Assembly (NCBI GenBank): GCA_008973525.1
Contig: WACJ01000123.1
Coordinates: forward strand, 124,001-188,000
Length of the DNA: 64,000 nt
Reading direction: 5' to 3'
Origin: Stenopsyche tienmushanensis
Lineage: Eukaryota; Arthropoda; Insecta; Trichoptera; Stenopsychidae
In this document: piece by piece, positions 33,301 to 49,477 of the stretch
Layout of the letters: each line of letters starts with the position of its first letter
Numbering within the stretch: the stretch's first letter is position 1
The notes under the pieces: generated by a model
Database searches by the model: none
The model's input: only the letters and a program-made list of their open reading frames with translations
Told to the model about the DNA's origin: nothing
Translations under genes and position numbers: made by a program

Positions 33301-34111
33301 TTAAAAATTGATGATACTCTATCAGAGTGCTTTAAAACAGAGAAAAGTGTAAGACGGGATTGCGTTCTGTCTCCACTGCTATTTAATATATATGGAGAAT
33401 ATATAACGAGGCGTGCACTAGATGGCTGGGAAGGTGGGATCTCCACGAGAGTCATAAATAATATCATAGTCATAAAATAAATCTTGGGTTGTAAATATGT
33501 GAAGATGTGGATGTAGTAAGGAAATAATAAGACATGTTTTTCTTTATTTATCTGTTATCATTTGGACGATTAAATTTTCTCCCTGCAAGTCCTGCCGAAA
33601 ACGAGTTTATTTAAAACCGATTATTTCTTATCTTATGCAGGATCAAATTATTGGATATATGATGACGATGTTTATGGACCCATTCCATTAGATCGCTATG
33701 AGCTTCCAAAAAATATGACAAGGGTTAATGCAGTTCTTTTATGGCCTATAAATGATAAAACATATTTGTACAAAGGAGACAAATTCTGGAGATTCGACGA
33801 AGAAACAAATTTATTAGACAAAGGCTATCCTAAAAGTATGATTCGCTGGAGAGGCATACCAAATGACATAGACGCTGCTATACATTGGATAGACGGTATA
33901 ATGTCTTAGCATTATAAAACTAATGAAAAATAACAAATTTTCAATTCAACTTTCTATATTTGCAGGCTCAACATATTTTTTTAAAGGTCTATCGTATTGG
34001 AGATTTAACAATGAATTAATACAAGCAGTAAAAAATTACCCTCTTCCTGTGCCGGAAGTGTGGTTCGGATGTCCAGAGAACCCGGAGATGTATCAAGAAC
34101 TACCGCAATAA
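27333..34111 (+). CDS. Secreted matrix metalloproteinase (MMP)
   Basis: Zinc endopeptidase of extracellular matrix. Nine exons keep phase: 27333-27446, 27552-27704, 28029-28138, 28915-29076, 29162-29442, 29618-29964, 31239-31383, 33641-33895 and 33966-34111; 570 residues. Order: signal peptide ([16 protein letters not shown]), peptidoglycan-binding prodomain ([19 protein letters not shown]), cysteine switch KRRCGVKD, a basic KRRRRY stretch (possible furin site), then the catalytic domain. The catalytic domain has structural-metal block [14 protein letters not shown], zinc site [12 protein letters not shown] and Met-turn SIMFPYY. A roughly 100-residue Thr/Ser/Glu-rich linker leads to four hemopexin blades (CNGFDTIAV... 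to GCPENPEMY). No membrane or GPI signal follows, so it is probably secreted. The start at 27333 begins a clean signal peptide; an upstream in-frame ATG lies at 27234. The exon-4 donor (ct|gtccgt) is weak. Which insect Mmp it is was not settled. Confidence 0.87.
28153..28175 (+). repeat. Possible solo TTAA-type terminal repeat
   Basis: TTAACCTTTTGCACTCGAGA looks like the outer end of piggyBac-related MITEs (TTAACC.TTTGCACTCG). No matching inverted end was found within several hundred bases, so this is a weak call. It lies in the MMP intron. Confidence 0.25.
28406..28420 (+). repeat. Three tandem TTAGG units
   Basis: TTAGGTTAGGTTAGG, the arthropod telomeric motif, as a short interstitial run in an MMP intron. 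Such short runs also occur as ordinary insect microsatellites. Confidence 0.6.
29990..30345 (+). mobile_element. Jockey-like non-LTR 3' fragment
   Basis: Plus-strand translation from about 30000 gives [11 protein letters not shown], then [39 protein letters not shown] and [19 protein letters not shown]. This is the typical C-terminal tail of Jockey-clade polymerases. A stop interrupts it (position of the Trp in IWTYGIQLW). It lies in the MMP intron 29965-31238, sense to the gene. Confidence 0.72.
30346..31230 (-). mobile_element. RTE-like non-LTR reverse transcriptase fragment, antisense
   Basis: On the minus strand, about 31190-30970 encodes [18 protein letters not shown] followed by INCTKMK; FAND stands where FADD is expected. 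About 30876-30496 encodes [19 protein letters not shown] and [14 protein letters not shown], the C-terminal signature of RTE/CR1-type polymerases. The catalytic Asp change and frame breaks indicate a dead copy. Same MMP intron as the Jockey fragment, opposite strand. Confidence 0.72.
32300..33480 (+). mobile_element. RTE-like non-LTR reverse transcriptase remnant
   Basis: Plus-strand frames over 32.6-33.0 kb give disrupted pieces such as [14 protein letters not shown] and [19 protein letters not shown]. At 33214-33480 the frame reads [20 protein letters not shown], then [20 protein letters not shown], matching the GVRQGC.LSP.LFN.Y.E.I block of RTE-type polymerases. Multiple stops and frameshifts. 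It fills most of the MMP intron 31384-33640. Confidence 0.65.
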
Positions 34112-34907
34112 ATCACCGGCTAGATATTATGAATACATCATTGGTTGTTAGCGCATGTTCACAAATTTCACAATTAAATTGCATTTTGCTATCGTAGTAT
34201 CCTACACAAATTTAAAAAGATCTAACGCATATCTGGCAATTAAAATCGGAATTGTGAATATATAGGAAACGATGGAAGGGGTATTAAAGATATACAAAGA
34301 AATACCCGTGAAATATATTGTGCTATTTTTTATTGCATTTAAAATATTTAACAAACACTAAGTGTAACGCGATGGCAATAACAATTTGTTTGAAACAATT
34401 GAAAATAAGACTTCGCTATAGTTTAATATTAGTATTTTATCATTTATTGTCATTAAAACAATCAATTTAATTAAATAGTATAAAAGCTTAGTGTATATGA
34501 TATATATTAAAATATGTAGTAAAAAGAATTTCATAAACTTCAATAGACGTTTTGTTCTTTGATTATTCCTTATCACATTTTGTATAACATCCCAGTTGAG
34601 AAAAGTTCACTTTTCTCTACTTAGATTACATTACTTTTTAAAGATGAAAAAAGGAATGTACACACATAATACGTTAAACACATCACCTCACCGGGTGTAT
34701 GGGAAATCAATTGAATTGATCATCAAAAAAACAATGAAAAGTTTTAATTGTTTGTGAGGTAAATTTATTTAAAATTAATCCCGTGTGCATAATTGTGATT
34801 AAAAAAATACTTTAAATGTATAAATACTAGAGTATAAAACTTCTACTAAACAAATATTTATTTCATTTAATTTAAAATAAACATTTTTCTTCAATATCAT
34901 GCTAAAA
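34112..34907. other. Convergent 3' region of MMP and TrxR
   Basis: AT-rich spacer between two convergent genes; it should hold both 3' UTRs. No other feature seen. Confidence 0.4.
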
Positions 34908-39863
<4,956 letters not shown>

Positions 39864-41005
39864 ATGAAGAGCGCGCTCGTGACCGGCGGGGGGCGCGGCA
39901 TCGGCGCCGGGTTCGCGCGGCTGCTGCTCGCCCGGGGCTGGCGAGTCGCGATCGCGTGTCGTCGGCCGCAGGTGCTCACCCGCGGGCGCCATCTCTGCGT
40001 GCTCCTCGCGTCGCTTCGACCGACCGACTGACGGCCGCGCGCGCGACGCGGTGCGCGGGGCCGCTCGGGTTCCTCCCCTTCCCTCGGCCTTCGCGGCCCG
40101 TCCGGCCATGACCCGACGCGACGCGTCCGCCGCGGCCGTTCGCCGCGTCGGTCGGCGCTCGAACTCAGACGACGCCGCATACGATTTTCAGGAACTGGGA
40201 GACTTCGCAGAGGCGTCCGACCGAGTCAGCGCGCTCCGACTGGGTGAGCGACGGCCTCCCCCATCGCCGGGGGCGCCGACCGCGCTCTACGACGGTCTCT
40301 CTCTTGCAGATCTGACCGACGTCGAGTCGTTCGAAGAGTTCGCCGGGCGGGTGGGCGAGCTGACCGGGGACGGGGGCCTCAACCTGCTCATCAACAACGC
40401 CGGCGTGACTAGCAAATTCGGCACGCTCCGGTACGTCAAGGCCCGGCAGCTCGAGGAGAACTTCGCCGTCAACGTCGTCGGACCCGTGATGCTGACGAAG
40501 GTGAGACCCGCGACGCGGCTCCGTCCGCGGCTCGGCGTGACGCTCTCTCCTCTCCGTCGCAGAGTCTCCTGCCGGCGCTGAAGCTCGCCTCGCGCAGCAA
40601 CGGATCGCTGCCGGTCGGGATCGAGAGGGCCGCCGTCGTCAACCTGAGCTCGATCCTCGGCTCGATCGGAGCCAACGACAAGGGCGGCTTCTACGCGTAC
40701 AGATGCTCCAAGGTGAGAAGGCGAGGCGGAGCGCGCGCGAGCGGACTCCGCCTCGACCTGAGCTCCCCGGCGTTTCGCAGGCCGCGCTGAACGCCGCGAC
40801 GCGCTCGATGAGCGTCGACCTCAAGAGGGACGGCATCATGGCGGTGGCGGTGCACCCCGGCTGGGTGAGGACCGAGATGGGCGGCGAGAGAGCTCCGCTC
40901 GGCGTCGACGAGAGCGTCGCGGCCACCTTCGAGACGCTCGGCCGCCTCGGGGAGGAGCACTCGGGCCGCTTCTTCCAGTACGACGGAGAGGAGTTGCCGT
41001 GGTGA
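39864..41005 (+). CDS. Short-chain dehydrogenase/reductase, sniffer/C-factor-like
   Basis: Classical NAD(P)-dependent SDR oxidoreductase. Five exons keep phase: 39864-39971, 40192-40243, 40310-40500, 40563-40712 and 40781-41005, giving 241 residues, a usual SDR length. The cofactor loop is TGGGRGIG (TGxxxGxG) at about residues 7-14. The structural motif NNAGV lies near residue 90, the catalytic Ser in VNLSSILGS, and the catalytic YxxxK in YAYRCSK. The C-terminus reads [12 protein letters not shown], a feature shared with insect sniffer carbonyl reductase and bacterial C-factor. Sniffer in Drosophila protects neurons from oxidative damage; that this gene shares the role is inference. Substrate unknown. 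Intron 1 is 220 bp, the others 62-68 bp. It is divergently paired with TrxR. Confidence 0.88.
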
Positions 41006-42268
41006 AGCTTCCGAAATAAAAACTTTTCAAAAACACAACGCTCTTCTCTTTTCCCTCCTTCGTTTTTAAATTTAAGTCGCTAAAAAAATATTAAACGAAA
41101 GGGGAAATCTAACCCATTCCCTTCCGTTTTTTCCCCAACTACCACACCGGAAATTGTTTAAAAAAAAAACTGCGGCGAAGAAATGAAAGGACTCGATATG
41201 TATTAGGAAATAAGAGCAGGCAGACGATGGAGTATTTTAGTAACGTTTAGACTGCGTCACAGACGAGCTCACCGACACTGGCGACTTAAATTTCAAACGT
41301 TACTACCATCTGTTCAAAAACAAATAATGGGAACGTCAATTTACCAAAAATGAAAACGCGTCCAGTCGAGAACAGATTCGACTCGTAACTTTGTTACATT
41401 TCGAGACATTTTTGAATCGAGGGAGTTGAAAGAATAATTTGTGCAAAAAAAATTATACTGAATATGATTTTTAACTTTATTTTTCATGATAAAAATAGTT
41501 TCATCTATAAAATAACAACAGCTTCTGCGACATCGCGAGAATCCCCTTCGACGTTCCCCCTCGGAACGTTCTCTCGAAGGCTCGAACACGCTGATCGTGA
41601 TCGGCCCTGTCGTATAGATTGGAGACGTTCGATGGAAACTTACATGTATTAAATTATAGGATCGTATGTGAAAAATAGCAAACGATTAAAAAAAGAATTT
41701 TCTTATAATATGAAGAAAATAGTTTTCATACAATATACACAGAAGAATATACAAAATAACATTTATTCGATTTAACACTGAGAAAATAATATTTTCAAGA
41801 CTAATAATAGTATATACAGCGAAAAAAAAACTTTCAAATTCACATAAAAGAACATCTTGAATCTGGAACATTTATAAATTTCTAACTGAAAAAAATAACA
41901 TCTTTTTCCATACACAAAATTCTGGTTATGATCCTAAGCGATCCGGTAGTGCGTTTACGGTTGTCGTTTCTCAATTAATACTACTTTCAAAATGTTATTG
42001 CATATTAAAATGTGTAAAATACAGAAGAACTAAGACCTATTGCGTTCATACTTTCACTTATGAATAGGAAATTTCATACTCGAGATGGAGGCATTCGTAA
42101 AACTTCACAGTTTCCTGACATTTTTTGAGATACTCGCGTAGATTTTGTCGTACAAAAATGTTATCGCACGGCAGATATGCCAAATTAATATAAAATTAAC
42201 ATCAATATGCTTATGAGAGCTATCAAATTATAGTTTGTTACTTTTATTTTAAACTATTCTATGAAAAA
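41006..42268. other. Convergent 3' region of SDR and the zinc-finger gene
   Basis: AT-rich spacer. An aataaa lies about 11 bases after the SDR stop (near 41015) and is a likely poly(A) signal. A small GC-rich patch near 41.52-41.63 kb has no recognisable product. Confidence 0.4.
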
Positions 42269-45200
42269 CTACTTGTGTACACTGTCGAGTCTCAACCTGC
42301 AGTCCGGACAATACCACTTTCCCTTCGGCGGAACCATAATGCCGACGCATTCGAAGTGAAACCATTCTATCGTGCATCCGTCCGCGTCGCACGCTATCAT
42401 CTCCGAGACTTCGTCGTACGGACAGCGACAGTAGCAGTACACGCTCTCGCCCTCTCGGGCTTCGCGAGCGCCGGCCGGCCGCGGGAAGGGCGTCGCGCCG
42501 GCCGCCGCCGGGTGGGCGCTGTCGCCCGTCTTGTTTGCGGTCTCGGCCTCGGGGTCCAACGGCGAATACGAATCTTTTATTTGCAGGGCGCCCTCCTTGC
42601 TGGAGTCGGAGTCGTCGCTGGTCGACTCCTTCGGCGTCGTCTTCGGGGGGACGGTCGGTTCCGGCCTCTGCGAAGGCGGCTCCGGCGGCGGGGGGGGCGG
42701 CTCCGCCGGCGCCTCGCTCTGGGTCCCGCCCGGAGACGGGAGGTCTTCCTTTCGCCACTCCAGTTTCGGAGGCAGCTGAGGTTTCAGCATGTATTCTTCG
42801 TCGCTCGAGTAGCCGTAGAATTTGTTGGGCACTCTTCTTCGTTTGGACGCTCTCTTGCTGTCGGCGTCCGACATGGCGCCGGAACTGTTTTTGTAAAAAT
42901 CTCCAGAATTTAACCCTCCTTCCGCCATTTGAACTTTGTGAGATTGAAGCGATATAGTGATCTTGTTGGGCATGATTGTCTGCTCCACCGTCGGAATTTC
43001 ATCAGATTCCATGTTCACTTTCGGCGGACTCTCTGCGGAGATGTCGTTCTTTTTCTCCTTTTTTCTTTTTTTAATTTTCATCTTTTTCCTGACGGTCTTG
43101 TCGTTCTCTTCCGGAGAGGGCGGACGGCTGGATCCTGCGTACGCACCGTTGTTGATGGGAGAAGTTGCAGACTGCATCAGCTGGTTCCGTTTCTCCATTA
43201 AGATTTTGTTTGCTATTTTTTGCGGATGCTTATCGTAAAATTCCTCGTCGGTCGCGGATTCTTCGGTGTCCAAATCGGACTCGGCGAACGAAAGCTCGGC
43301 AGATTTGGAGATCAGCTGCGACGGCGATTCCTCCGTGGCCATGATGTCCACGGCGGAGGCGTGCGAAGCGTCGCTATATTTGCGCACGTCGCTTCGACTC
43401 CTGCGCAGGATCGAACTCGAGGAGTCCGAGGACGAGCTCGACGTGGACGAACAGGTGCAGTTTGCGCCGCCGCTGCAAGTGGTGTCGCTGTCGCTGCTGC
43501 TGTCGCTCGACGACGATACCGTTTCGGACTTGCTGTTTTTTTTTGAGGCCTTCTTCTTTTTGGGACTCCCTCTCGCCGGAGTTTCCGTTTTTGGTTTTGT
43601 CTCGCTGATTATTTCGACGTCGGGCGTTTCGGTCGTAGGTATCAAACAATAGTCGTGATCCGATTCGCATACGTGTTTCGGCTTCTGCATTTTCTTTTCT
43701 GTCTCGAGAGCTTCCTGATAAAGCTTAAAATTGTCCCATATGCCGATGACGGGCTCCGGCTTGGGTTCGTCTGCGGTCTCAACTTTCACGGGTGTATCCT
43801 GGAGATCGGGCATTTTTGAAGGACCTTCGACTTTAATGTCGGGCGTTTCTAATTCTGAATCGTCACTGCTGCCGCTCTCGGACAGATTCAACTCGGGAAA
43901 ATTGACATCCATCAACAGATTGTCCTTGTTATCTTTTGACTTGTTTTTCTTGGACTTCTTACTCTTCAACACGCCAGCGGACGCGTCCACTTCTTCCTTG
44001 CGGATGCCGTTTTCATCTTTGACTTCGTTCCCGCACGCGACCGCTTCGTCCGGACTGACGAGAGAGAGCACCTGGTTCTTCTCCGCGTCCACGTAGGCGG
44101 CGGCCGCGGAATGTTTCGTCACATGTTTGGATAGCAACTTTTTTGAAATAAACTTTTCACAACAACCCGGCTCTTTACATTCATAGGGGTACTCTCCGAT
44201 GTGCAATCTTTTGTGAACTTTTAAATAAACTGCTTTCGAAAAGTTTAAATTACACTCCTCGCAGGTGAACGAATTAGGCGGGATACAAAAATGATAAACA
44301 TGCGGCCATTTTTTCTGAAGACATTTTTTACAAAGGACACTTTCAGTTCCGTGTTTCCAAAACAGATGATTAGTTATGTCGGGTTTGTTACGATAAGACA
44401 TTCCACAGCGATAGCAAAGATGATGAAGTTTATGCTTCCAAACGTGACTCGATAGCTTCGACTGATTGTGGCAAGTCTCTAAACAGACATCGCAGGCCAG
44501 ATGGCGCTTTCTCAAGTGCACCATCAAGCGGAAAGCCGAAGGAATCACGTCGCAAGTACAGAGACAGCACCGAAAAGTTATTTCCTCTTCGGCGCCGTAC
44601 ATTCCGGGACACAGATGACATAACAGTTCACTATATGTATAAAAACTGGACTTGCACATGATACACAAGAGTATTGTCTTTTGATGCATTTTTCTATTAT
44701 GAAAATACAGATCTTTGTGCATCGATGTATCATAATAACATTGAAAACATTCATAGCTCTGATGGTAAGCTTTAGGATCCGCTTTCTGTCTGTTGTCTCC
44801 CAAATTTATGTAATCGTTTTGCACATCTGGGAGGCACGTTTTTATTTTCGATATAATTGTCTCTGGTAATAGTTCTTCCGCAGTGATACTGTTCACTGTG
44901 GCGGTGAACTTGTGTTGGGCGATGAAATGTAAGCCCAGTTGTTTGCCGTTGACTGCAATTTTTCGAGCGTGATTGCAATAGATGCAACTGAAAACGGCAG
45001 CGCGGAGGAGAACTCTGAGCAACTCGTTCAGAGGATAGCGATCTAAAGGTTGATCCAGGGTCAACTCTATGATCGGAACGTCGTCCCCGGCGGGTGCGAC
45101 ATCGTTTTCCGAAACCGCATCGATCTTTCCGATCTCTGTGTTTAAAAGTCCCATGGCTTCACCGGTCGGGTCTAATTCCGCAGATGCAAATCGGGCATTT

Positions 45201-46954
45201 TCGACGGCAGCTCCGAGGTCGACGGTCAACTTGTCGCTGTCTTCGCTCCCCGACGAACAGTCGGACGACTCTCTGTCAGAAGCTGCCTTCGGAACTTTGA
45301 CAGTCAATTTGGGAACCCTGTTGAGAGTCTCTTCATCTCCGCCCGGACTGTCCTCGCTTCGCCTCGACTGTCTTTCGAGCGCATTTTTCGAAGGAAAGGA
45401 TGATGTTCGACGAGAAACATCAGATGTTTCAGGTCCACGACCGGGCCGGTCGGCAAAAGGAGCCGTCGTTCCGACGCTCTGAGATTCTCCTCCCTCGGAT
45501 GCGGGCGAGGAACGCGAACGGTCAGACTTTCCACCCGAGCGTCCTTCGGGGGACGGACTCGTTCCCCGATCGGCGCTCTCTTCGAGGTTCGGTCGTTTTT
45601 CCGAATCGTTTCTGTCTACGTGTGCGTTCGTCGATACAGTAGGAACGACCGACACGCAGTTCTTCACTTCTTCTATGAGCAGGGCCAGCCTATCTGGACT
45701 GATTTTATCTTGCCTCGGTTCAGGAATATATGCGAGAGCATCGCTAAAGTCGTCCACGCCGCCGACGTCCGTCGAATTCAAGTCAGACATTCCTCCGTCG
45801 TGCCCAAATTCAAAACCCGAGACGGGACCGCCCGAGAGGACGCTTCCGTCGAGGACGGAACTGCGAGGCGGACGAAATTCGGAAGCCGCGCCGTATGCTC
45901 GACTGTCAAAATTTCTTCCAAATCTGCCACCGTCGGACTCCGACGGATTGGCAGCGGCGGGTCTGCGCTTCAACGCTTTCGGACAGTCCGCTCGGTGTCC
46001 GTCTTTACACTCGCACGTCGAGCAATACCTGACAACGCGGTTGCACTCGTGCGTTGCAAAATCGTCCCTCCTATCGAAGACGACTTCGCATCTACAACAC
46101 ATCAGATAGAACGTTTCCGCATATCCATCGGCGAGTTCCTCCCGAGAACGAAAGTTCCTCTCGCGGACACCGTGCTTGCTGGCCAAATGGGAGGCGAGCT
46201 TTTCCGATTGTGAAAATAGTCCCAAGCAGAAGAGGCAGGCGTGGCGGCCGTGCACCTCCCTCATGTGCAGAAAGAGTTCCCAACTCTCGAAGTAAGTCCC
46301 GCACGCCGAGCAGAGCACAACCTGTCGGGGCGCACGGGGCCCCGTCGCGTCACTCGAGGCACCGCGGGCCGCCTCCGATCCGTCGTTCAGCGGAGCCTGC
46401 GAAGAACAACGGAGCTGATGTTCCTTGAGTGCCTCGAGGCTGCCGAACGAAGTCCTGCAGCACTTCCTGCACTTGTACGTCACCGAAGGTCCCTCGGGGA
46501 AGGGGGCGCCTCTCGGAGGACTCGGCTCTCTTCCTGTCTCTGGGGACTCTCTGGCTGCGGTCGGACGGTCACCGTTTGCGAGCGCGCCTCGCGACGACTT
46601 GAGACTCTGGACCGCCCTCCTCCTTTCGAGGGCGCTTCTGAACGCTGCCTGATCGCCCGGCTTGGCGAACTTGCTCTTCTTGGCGTTGGCGCACTTCTTC
46701 AACCACTTGAGACGTTCGACGTATGTCATCGGCCTCTTCTTCTCGGCTCGTCTCGCCGGGACGACGGCGACCGGAGCGGGACGCGGGCGTTCGCCTCCCG
46801 GCCTCCGCCCCGCATCCGCCGAGAAGTCTCCGGGAACGCCGGGCGAGCTCCGCGGGATTTCCGAGGCTCCGTTCGGCCCGCCAGTTCTCTGGGGCGTCGG
46901 ACGCTCTAGGCTGGCACCGTCCGTCGCAACTCGGCGACGGTTTCCATCTTCCAT
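42269..46954 (-). CDS. MESR4: Large C2H2 zinc finger and ING-type PHD finger nuclear protein (MESR4-like)
   Basis: One uninterrupted coding exon of 1561 residues. The N-terminus is basic (YVERLKWLKKCANAKKSKFA). A first set of C2H2 or Cys-rich fingers covers about residues 160-315 (YKCRKCCRTSFGSLEALKEH, LCSACGTYFESWELFLHM, ACLFCLGLFSQSEKLASH). A central array lies at about 650-950 and ends with YECKEPGCCEKFISKKLLSK. Long acidic, Ser-rich and Lys-rich low-complexity regions follow. The C-terminal 57 residues form a PHD finger (YCYCRCPYDEVSEMIACD, then CTIEWFHFECVGI and GKWYCPDCR), very close to the ING family type that reads H3K4me3. The architecture fits Drosophila MESR4; the symbol is tentative. 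A tctcttcag acceptor at 46969 shows that the coding exon begins just inside the mRNA, with 5' UTR exon(s) upstream. Confidence 0.8.
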   Translation of the reverse strand: MEDGNRRRVATDGASLERPTPQRTGGPNGASEIPRSSPGVPGDFSADAGRRPGGERPRPAPVAVVPARRAEKKRPMTYVERLKWLKKCANAKKSKFAKPGDQAAFRSALERRRAVQSLKSSRGALANGDRPTAARESPETGREPSPPRGAPFPEGPSVTYKCRKCCRTSFGSLEALKEHQLRCSSQAPLNDGSEAARGASSDATGPRAPRQVVLCSACGTYFESWELFLHMREVHGRHACLFCLGLFSQSEKLASHLASKHGVRERNFRSREELADGYAETFYLMCCRCEVVFDRRDDFATHECNRVVRYCSTCECKDGHRADCPKALKRRPAAANPSESDGGRFGRNFDSRAYGAASEFRPPRSSVLDGSVLSGGPVSGFEFGHDGGMSDLNSTDVGGVDDFSDALAYIPEPRQDKISPDRLALLIEEVKNCVSVVPTVSTNAHVDRNDSEKRPNLEESADRGTSPSPEGRSGGKSDRSRSSPASEGGESQSVGTTAPFADRPGRGPETSDVSRRTSSFPSKNALERQSRRSEDSPGGDEETLNRVPKLTVKVPKAASDRESSDCSSGSEDSDKLTVDLGAAVENARFASAELDPTGEAMGLLNTEIGKIDAVSENDVAPAGDDVPIIELTLDQPLDRYPLNELLRVLLRAAVFSCIYCNHARKIAVNGKQLGLHFIAQHKFTATVNSITAEELLPETIISKIKTCLPDVQNDYINLGDNRQKADPKAYHQSYECFQCYYDTSMHKDLYFHNRKMHQKTILLCIMCKSSFYTYSELLCHLCPGMYGAEEEITFRCCLCTCDVIPSAFRLMVHLRKRHLACDVCLETCHNQSKLSSHVWKHKLHHLCYRCGMSYRNKPDITNHLFWKHGTESVLCKKCLQKKWPHVYHFCIPPNSFTCEECNLNFSKAVYLKVHKRLHIGEYPYECKEPGCCEKFISKKLLSKHVTKHSAAAAYVDAEKNQVLSLVSPDEAVACGNEVKDENGIRKEEVDASAGVLKSKKSKKNKSKDNKDNLLMDVNFPELNLSESGSSDDSELETPDIKVEGPSKMPDLQDTPVKVETADEPKPEPVIGIWDNFKLYQEALETEKKMQKPKHVCESDHDYCLIPTTETPDVEIISETKPKTETPARGSPKKKKASKKNSKSETVSSSSDSSSDSDTTCSGGANCTCSSTSSSSSDSSSSILRRSRSDVRKYSDASHASAVDIMATEESPSQLISKSAELSFAESDLDTEESATDEEFYDKHPQKIANKILMEKRNQLMQSATSPINNGAYAGSSRPPSPEENDKTVRKKMKIKKRKKEKKNDISAESPPKVNMESDEIPTVEQTIMPNKITISLQSHKVQMAEGGLNSGDFYKNSSGAMSDADSKRASKRRRVPNKFYGYSSDEEYMLKPQLPPKLEWRKEDLPSPGGTQSEAPAEPPPPPPEPPSQRPEPTVPPKTTPKESTSDDSDSSKEGALQIKDSYSPLDPEAETANKTGDSAHPAAAGATPFPRPAGAREAREGESVYCYCRCPYDEVSEMIACDADGCTIEWFHFECVGIMVPPKGKWYCPDCRLRLDSVHK

Positions 46955-46968
46955 TGTCGGTGATCGAT

Positions 46969-48480
46969 CTGAAGAGAGAAACAAAGGAAGTTAAGCGAAC
47001 TGCCGATAGAAAATATCTTTACAAAAGCGGAACGGCGAACGATCAATTGAAACAGTAAGATTACTTAATCTATTTCTTTTATGAAGGAAAAATGCATACT
47101 GCCAAAAATTTTAAATTAGAGGGGTTTTAGAAAAAAGAAATATTGTATCTTTGCATGTTTATTAGTTTGATTTATTGAGATGTATACAACGTTAGCCTTT
47201 ATTTCAGCAATTGGAAAATTAGCTGGTGTTCGGTTTCAGATTGTGAAAGAGAATTTTTATTGTTTTTATTTTATTAGCATTTTATTGATTTCCTGGAAAA
47301 ATCGGCTACTCTGCAACCCTACATAAACACCATAAATATATATGATGAATTTGCTTTTTTTGTTTCACATAATTTGTTAAAGTTATTATAATTGTAAAGA
47401 CAAAAATAAACTGAGTAAGTTTTAGCCCTTTCCAATCATTTTATTAATATAGATTAAGAACAGTGCCTGCTCGTAGTTAATTTCGCGCGTTTTTCAAGTT
47501 TCATACTCGAGATTTAAAATGTAATAAAAAAAATAATTAATAGAATGTAATACATGGTATATGAATGATTTTAAAATTTTAGTGCTTTAATATCAACTTA
47601 TGGGTGGATGTCGAAACCCATTTGGTGGAGTGAAAAGGATTAAATTTCAATTAATATGGTTTAAAAATCATGAATGAAAATTAGTCAGTAATTTAAAATA
47701 AGGCAAAATGCTTATAATATATGCTTTTTAAAATCTCAAATATAATAGAATCTGTTTTTAGTCAATAGCGGGTCAGTTTCGTTGATAAGTTAAATTATGA
47801 ATAAAGGCTTAAAACTATCAAAGAGTGTTTTTTATAAACTAATGTTGATAAAAATCTACATTTGAAAAATATTTACATGTATATATTTTCCACGACTGCA
47901 GAAGTTATCGATCACCGATTATCCAGTGAGAGCCTACCTGTAGTTTAAAACACGGACAGAAATGAATTTAATACTGACCGTTTGGCACTCGTCTCGACTG
48001 TTTCTCTAATCGACCTTCGAGTGGTTCAGTATTGACTGTCGAATATTCCGTCGCTCTAAATTTAAAAGATCGGTTCTGATATGTCTGGTTATTTATGGTT
48101 CATATTTTTTTTGCGTATCTATAAAAATACGTTCATTCTAATGGTCATCGTTGTCGATATACGAGTTGCCTAAGCTCAGATCCTTTTCCTTATGCAATAT
48201 GCAAATCTAAAACAGACGTTTACCAATTCAAAATAATCGTGAAGTAGACAGTTGAATAATAAAGACACTTAATGACTATAAAATAAATATGTAAATTTAC
48301 GAGACCGTAAGTTGTTGTGACAAGTATTTATATTTGGTAAATCGGGAAGAATAGTGAGTTCGTTTTTAATGAAAATATATCGAATTGCCGGTCGCGCCCG
48401 AAAATGTGATCGAAAGAGTTTGGAAAGGCGGCGTCGAAAACTCGGGACGCTCGAAATGAAAGCGCGCGAAGAGAGCGTTT
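46969..48480. other. Presumed first intron of the zinc-finger gene
   Basis: AT-rich stretch beginning at the acceptor just upstream of the MESR4-like start, without recognisable genes. The matching 5' UTR exon is expected in the GC-rich region to the right. Confidence 0.35.
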
Positions 48481-49477
48481 CTGACAAATCGGTCGATGCA
48501 CTACCTTTGGAGGTTATCTGTCGCTCCTTCCGGCGGTCGGCGGGCGCGCGGCGGGCGACGAGCGGCGGGCGACGGTGCGGGCGTCGGCGGAGAGTCCGCG
48601 TCGCCGACGGCGGCCGCGGCGACCGCTCGACCGAGCCTCCGACCGGAGCCCTCGTCGGGCGGCTCGACGGCGGCCTTCGGACGTCTTCGGAACGCGGCGG
48701 AAGTCCCCTTCGGGCCGCCTTCGCGGCGCAGCTCCCTCGCCTCCCGAAATGTCGGAACGGCTGCCGCGATCGAACGCAGATCTAACGTCAGCTGCGGCGT
48801 CGGCGCCCCGCGTCTTCGCTCCCGGGGGGCCGCGAGGTGTCACTTTCGGCACTTCGAAGATGCGAAGCGAGCCGTCGCCTCCGCATTCGCCGGTGGCGCC
48901 CTCCGTCGCGCCGGCGGGAGACGAAGCGACGGGGACGACGAGGACGACGGGGCGGAGGTCCGGAGGGGAGTGCGGCGGGGAGACGGCGGAAGACGGGCGG
49001 TAGCCGCGGGGAGGCGGCGGCGCGAGGAGGGGGCTGACCTGGCGGTTGGCGGTCGGCCCGGCTCGGGCGCCGCTCGGCTGGTCGGCAGCTCGCCGAGCCG
49101 AGCGCCGAGTCGCTTACGACGCCGCCATGTATCGAGCGCGGACTCTGCTCGACGGAACGGTGCTCCGATTTAAAAATAGCGACGTTCGCGAACGCGACCG
49201 ACCGCCCGGACGGCCGCCGGACTCGACGCCGAGCGCGTCCCCTTCGGGTCGGAGCGTCCGCGGCGTCGCGGGCTCGGACGGCGCGCGGACCGATCCTCGG
49301 AGGCGATCGACGTCGCCGACGACGAGCGCGACGGCGGCCGCAGCCGCGACGGCGACGGCGACGGCCGACGTCTCGGTCGACGGCGGCGGACCTCGAAGGG
49401 GTTTCGCGAACGCGTCGCGACCCGCGGTCGAGCGACAGACGGAAGGGTCGAGCGGAGCGGACGGCGCGGACGGCGCG
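48481..49477. promoter_or_regulatory. GC-rich island between divergent zinc-finger (-) and MED19 (+) genes
   Basis: About 1 kb of CpG-rich, low-complexity sequence with long open frames on both strands that resemble no protein and reflect lack of stop codons in GC-rich DNA. Its position suggests a bidirectional promoter with 5' UTRs. The MED19 frame stays open upstream to 49046, so an N-terminally extended MED19 cannot be excluded. Confidence 0.4.
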
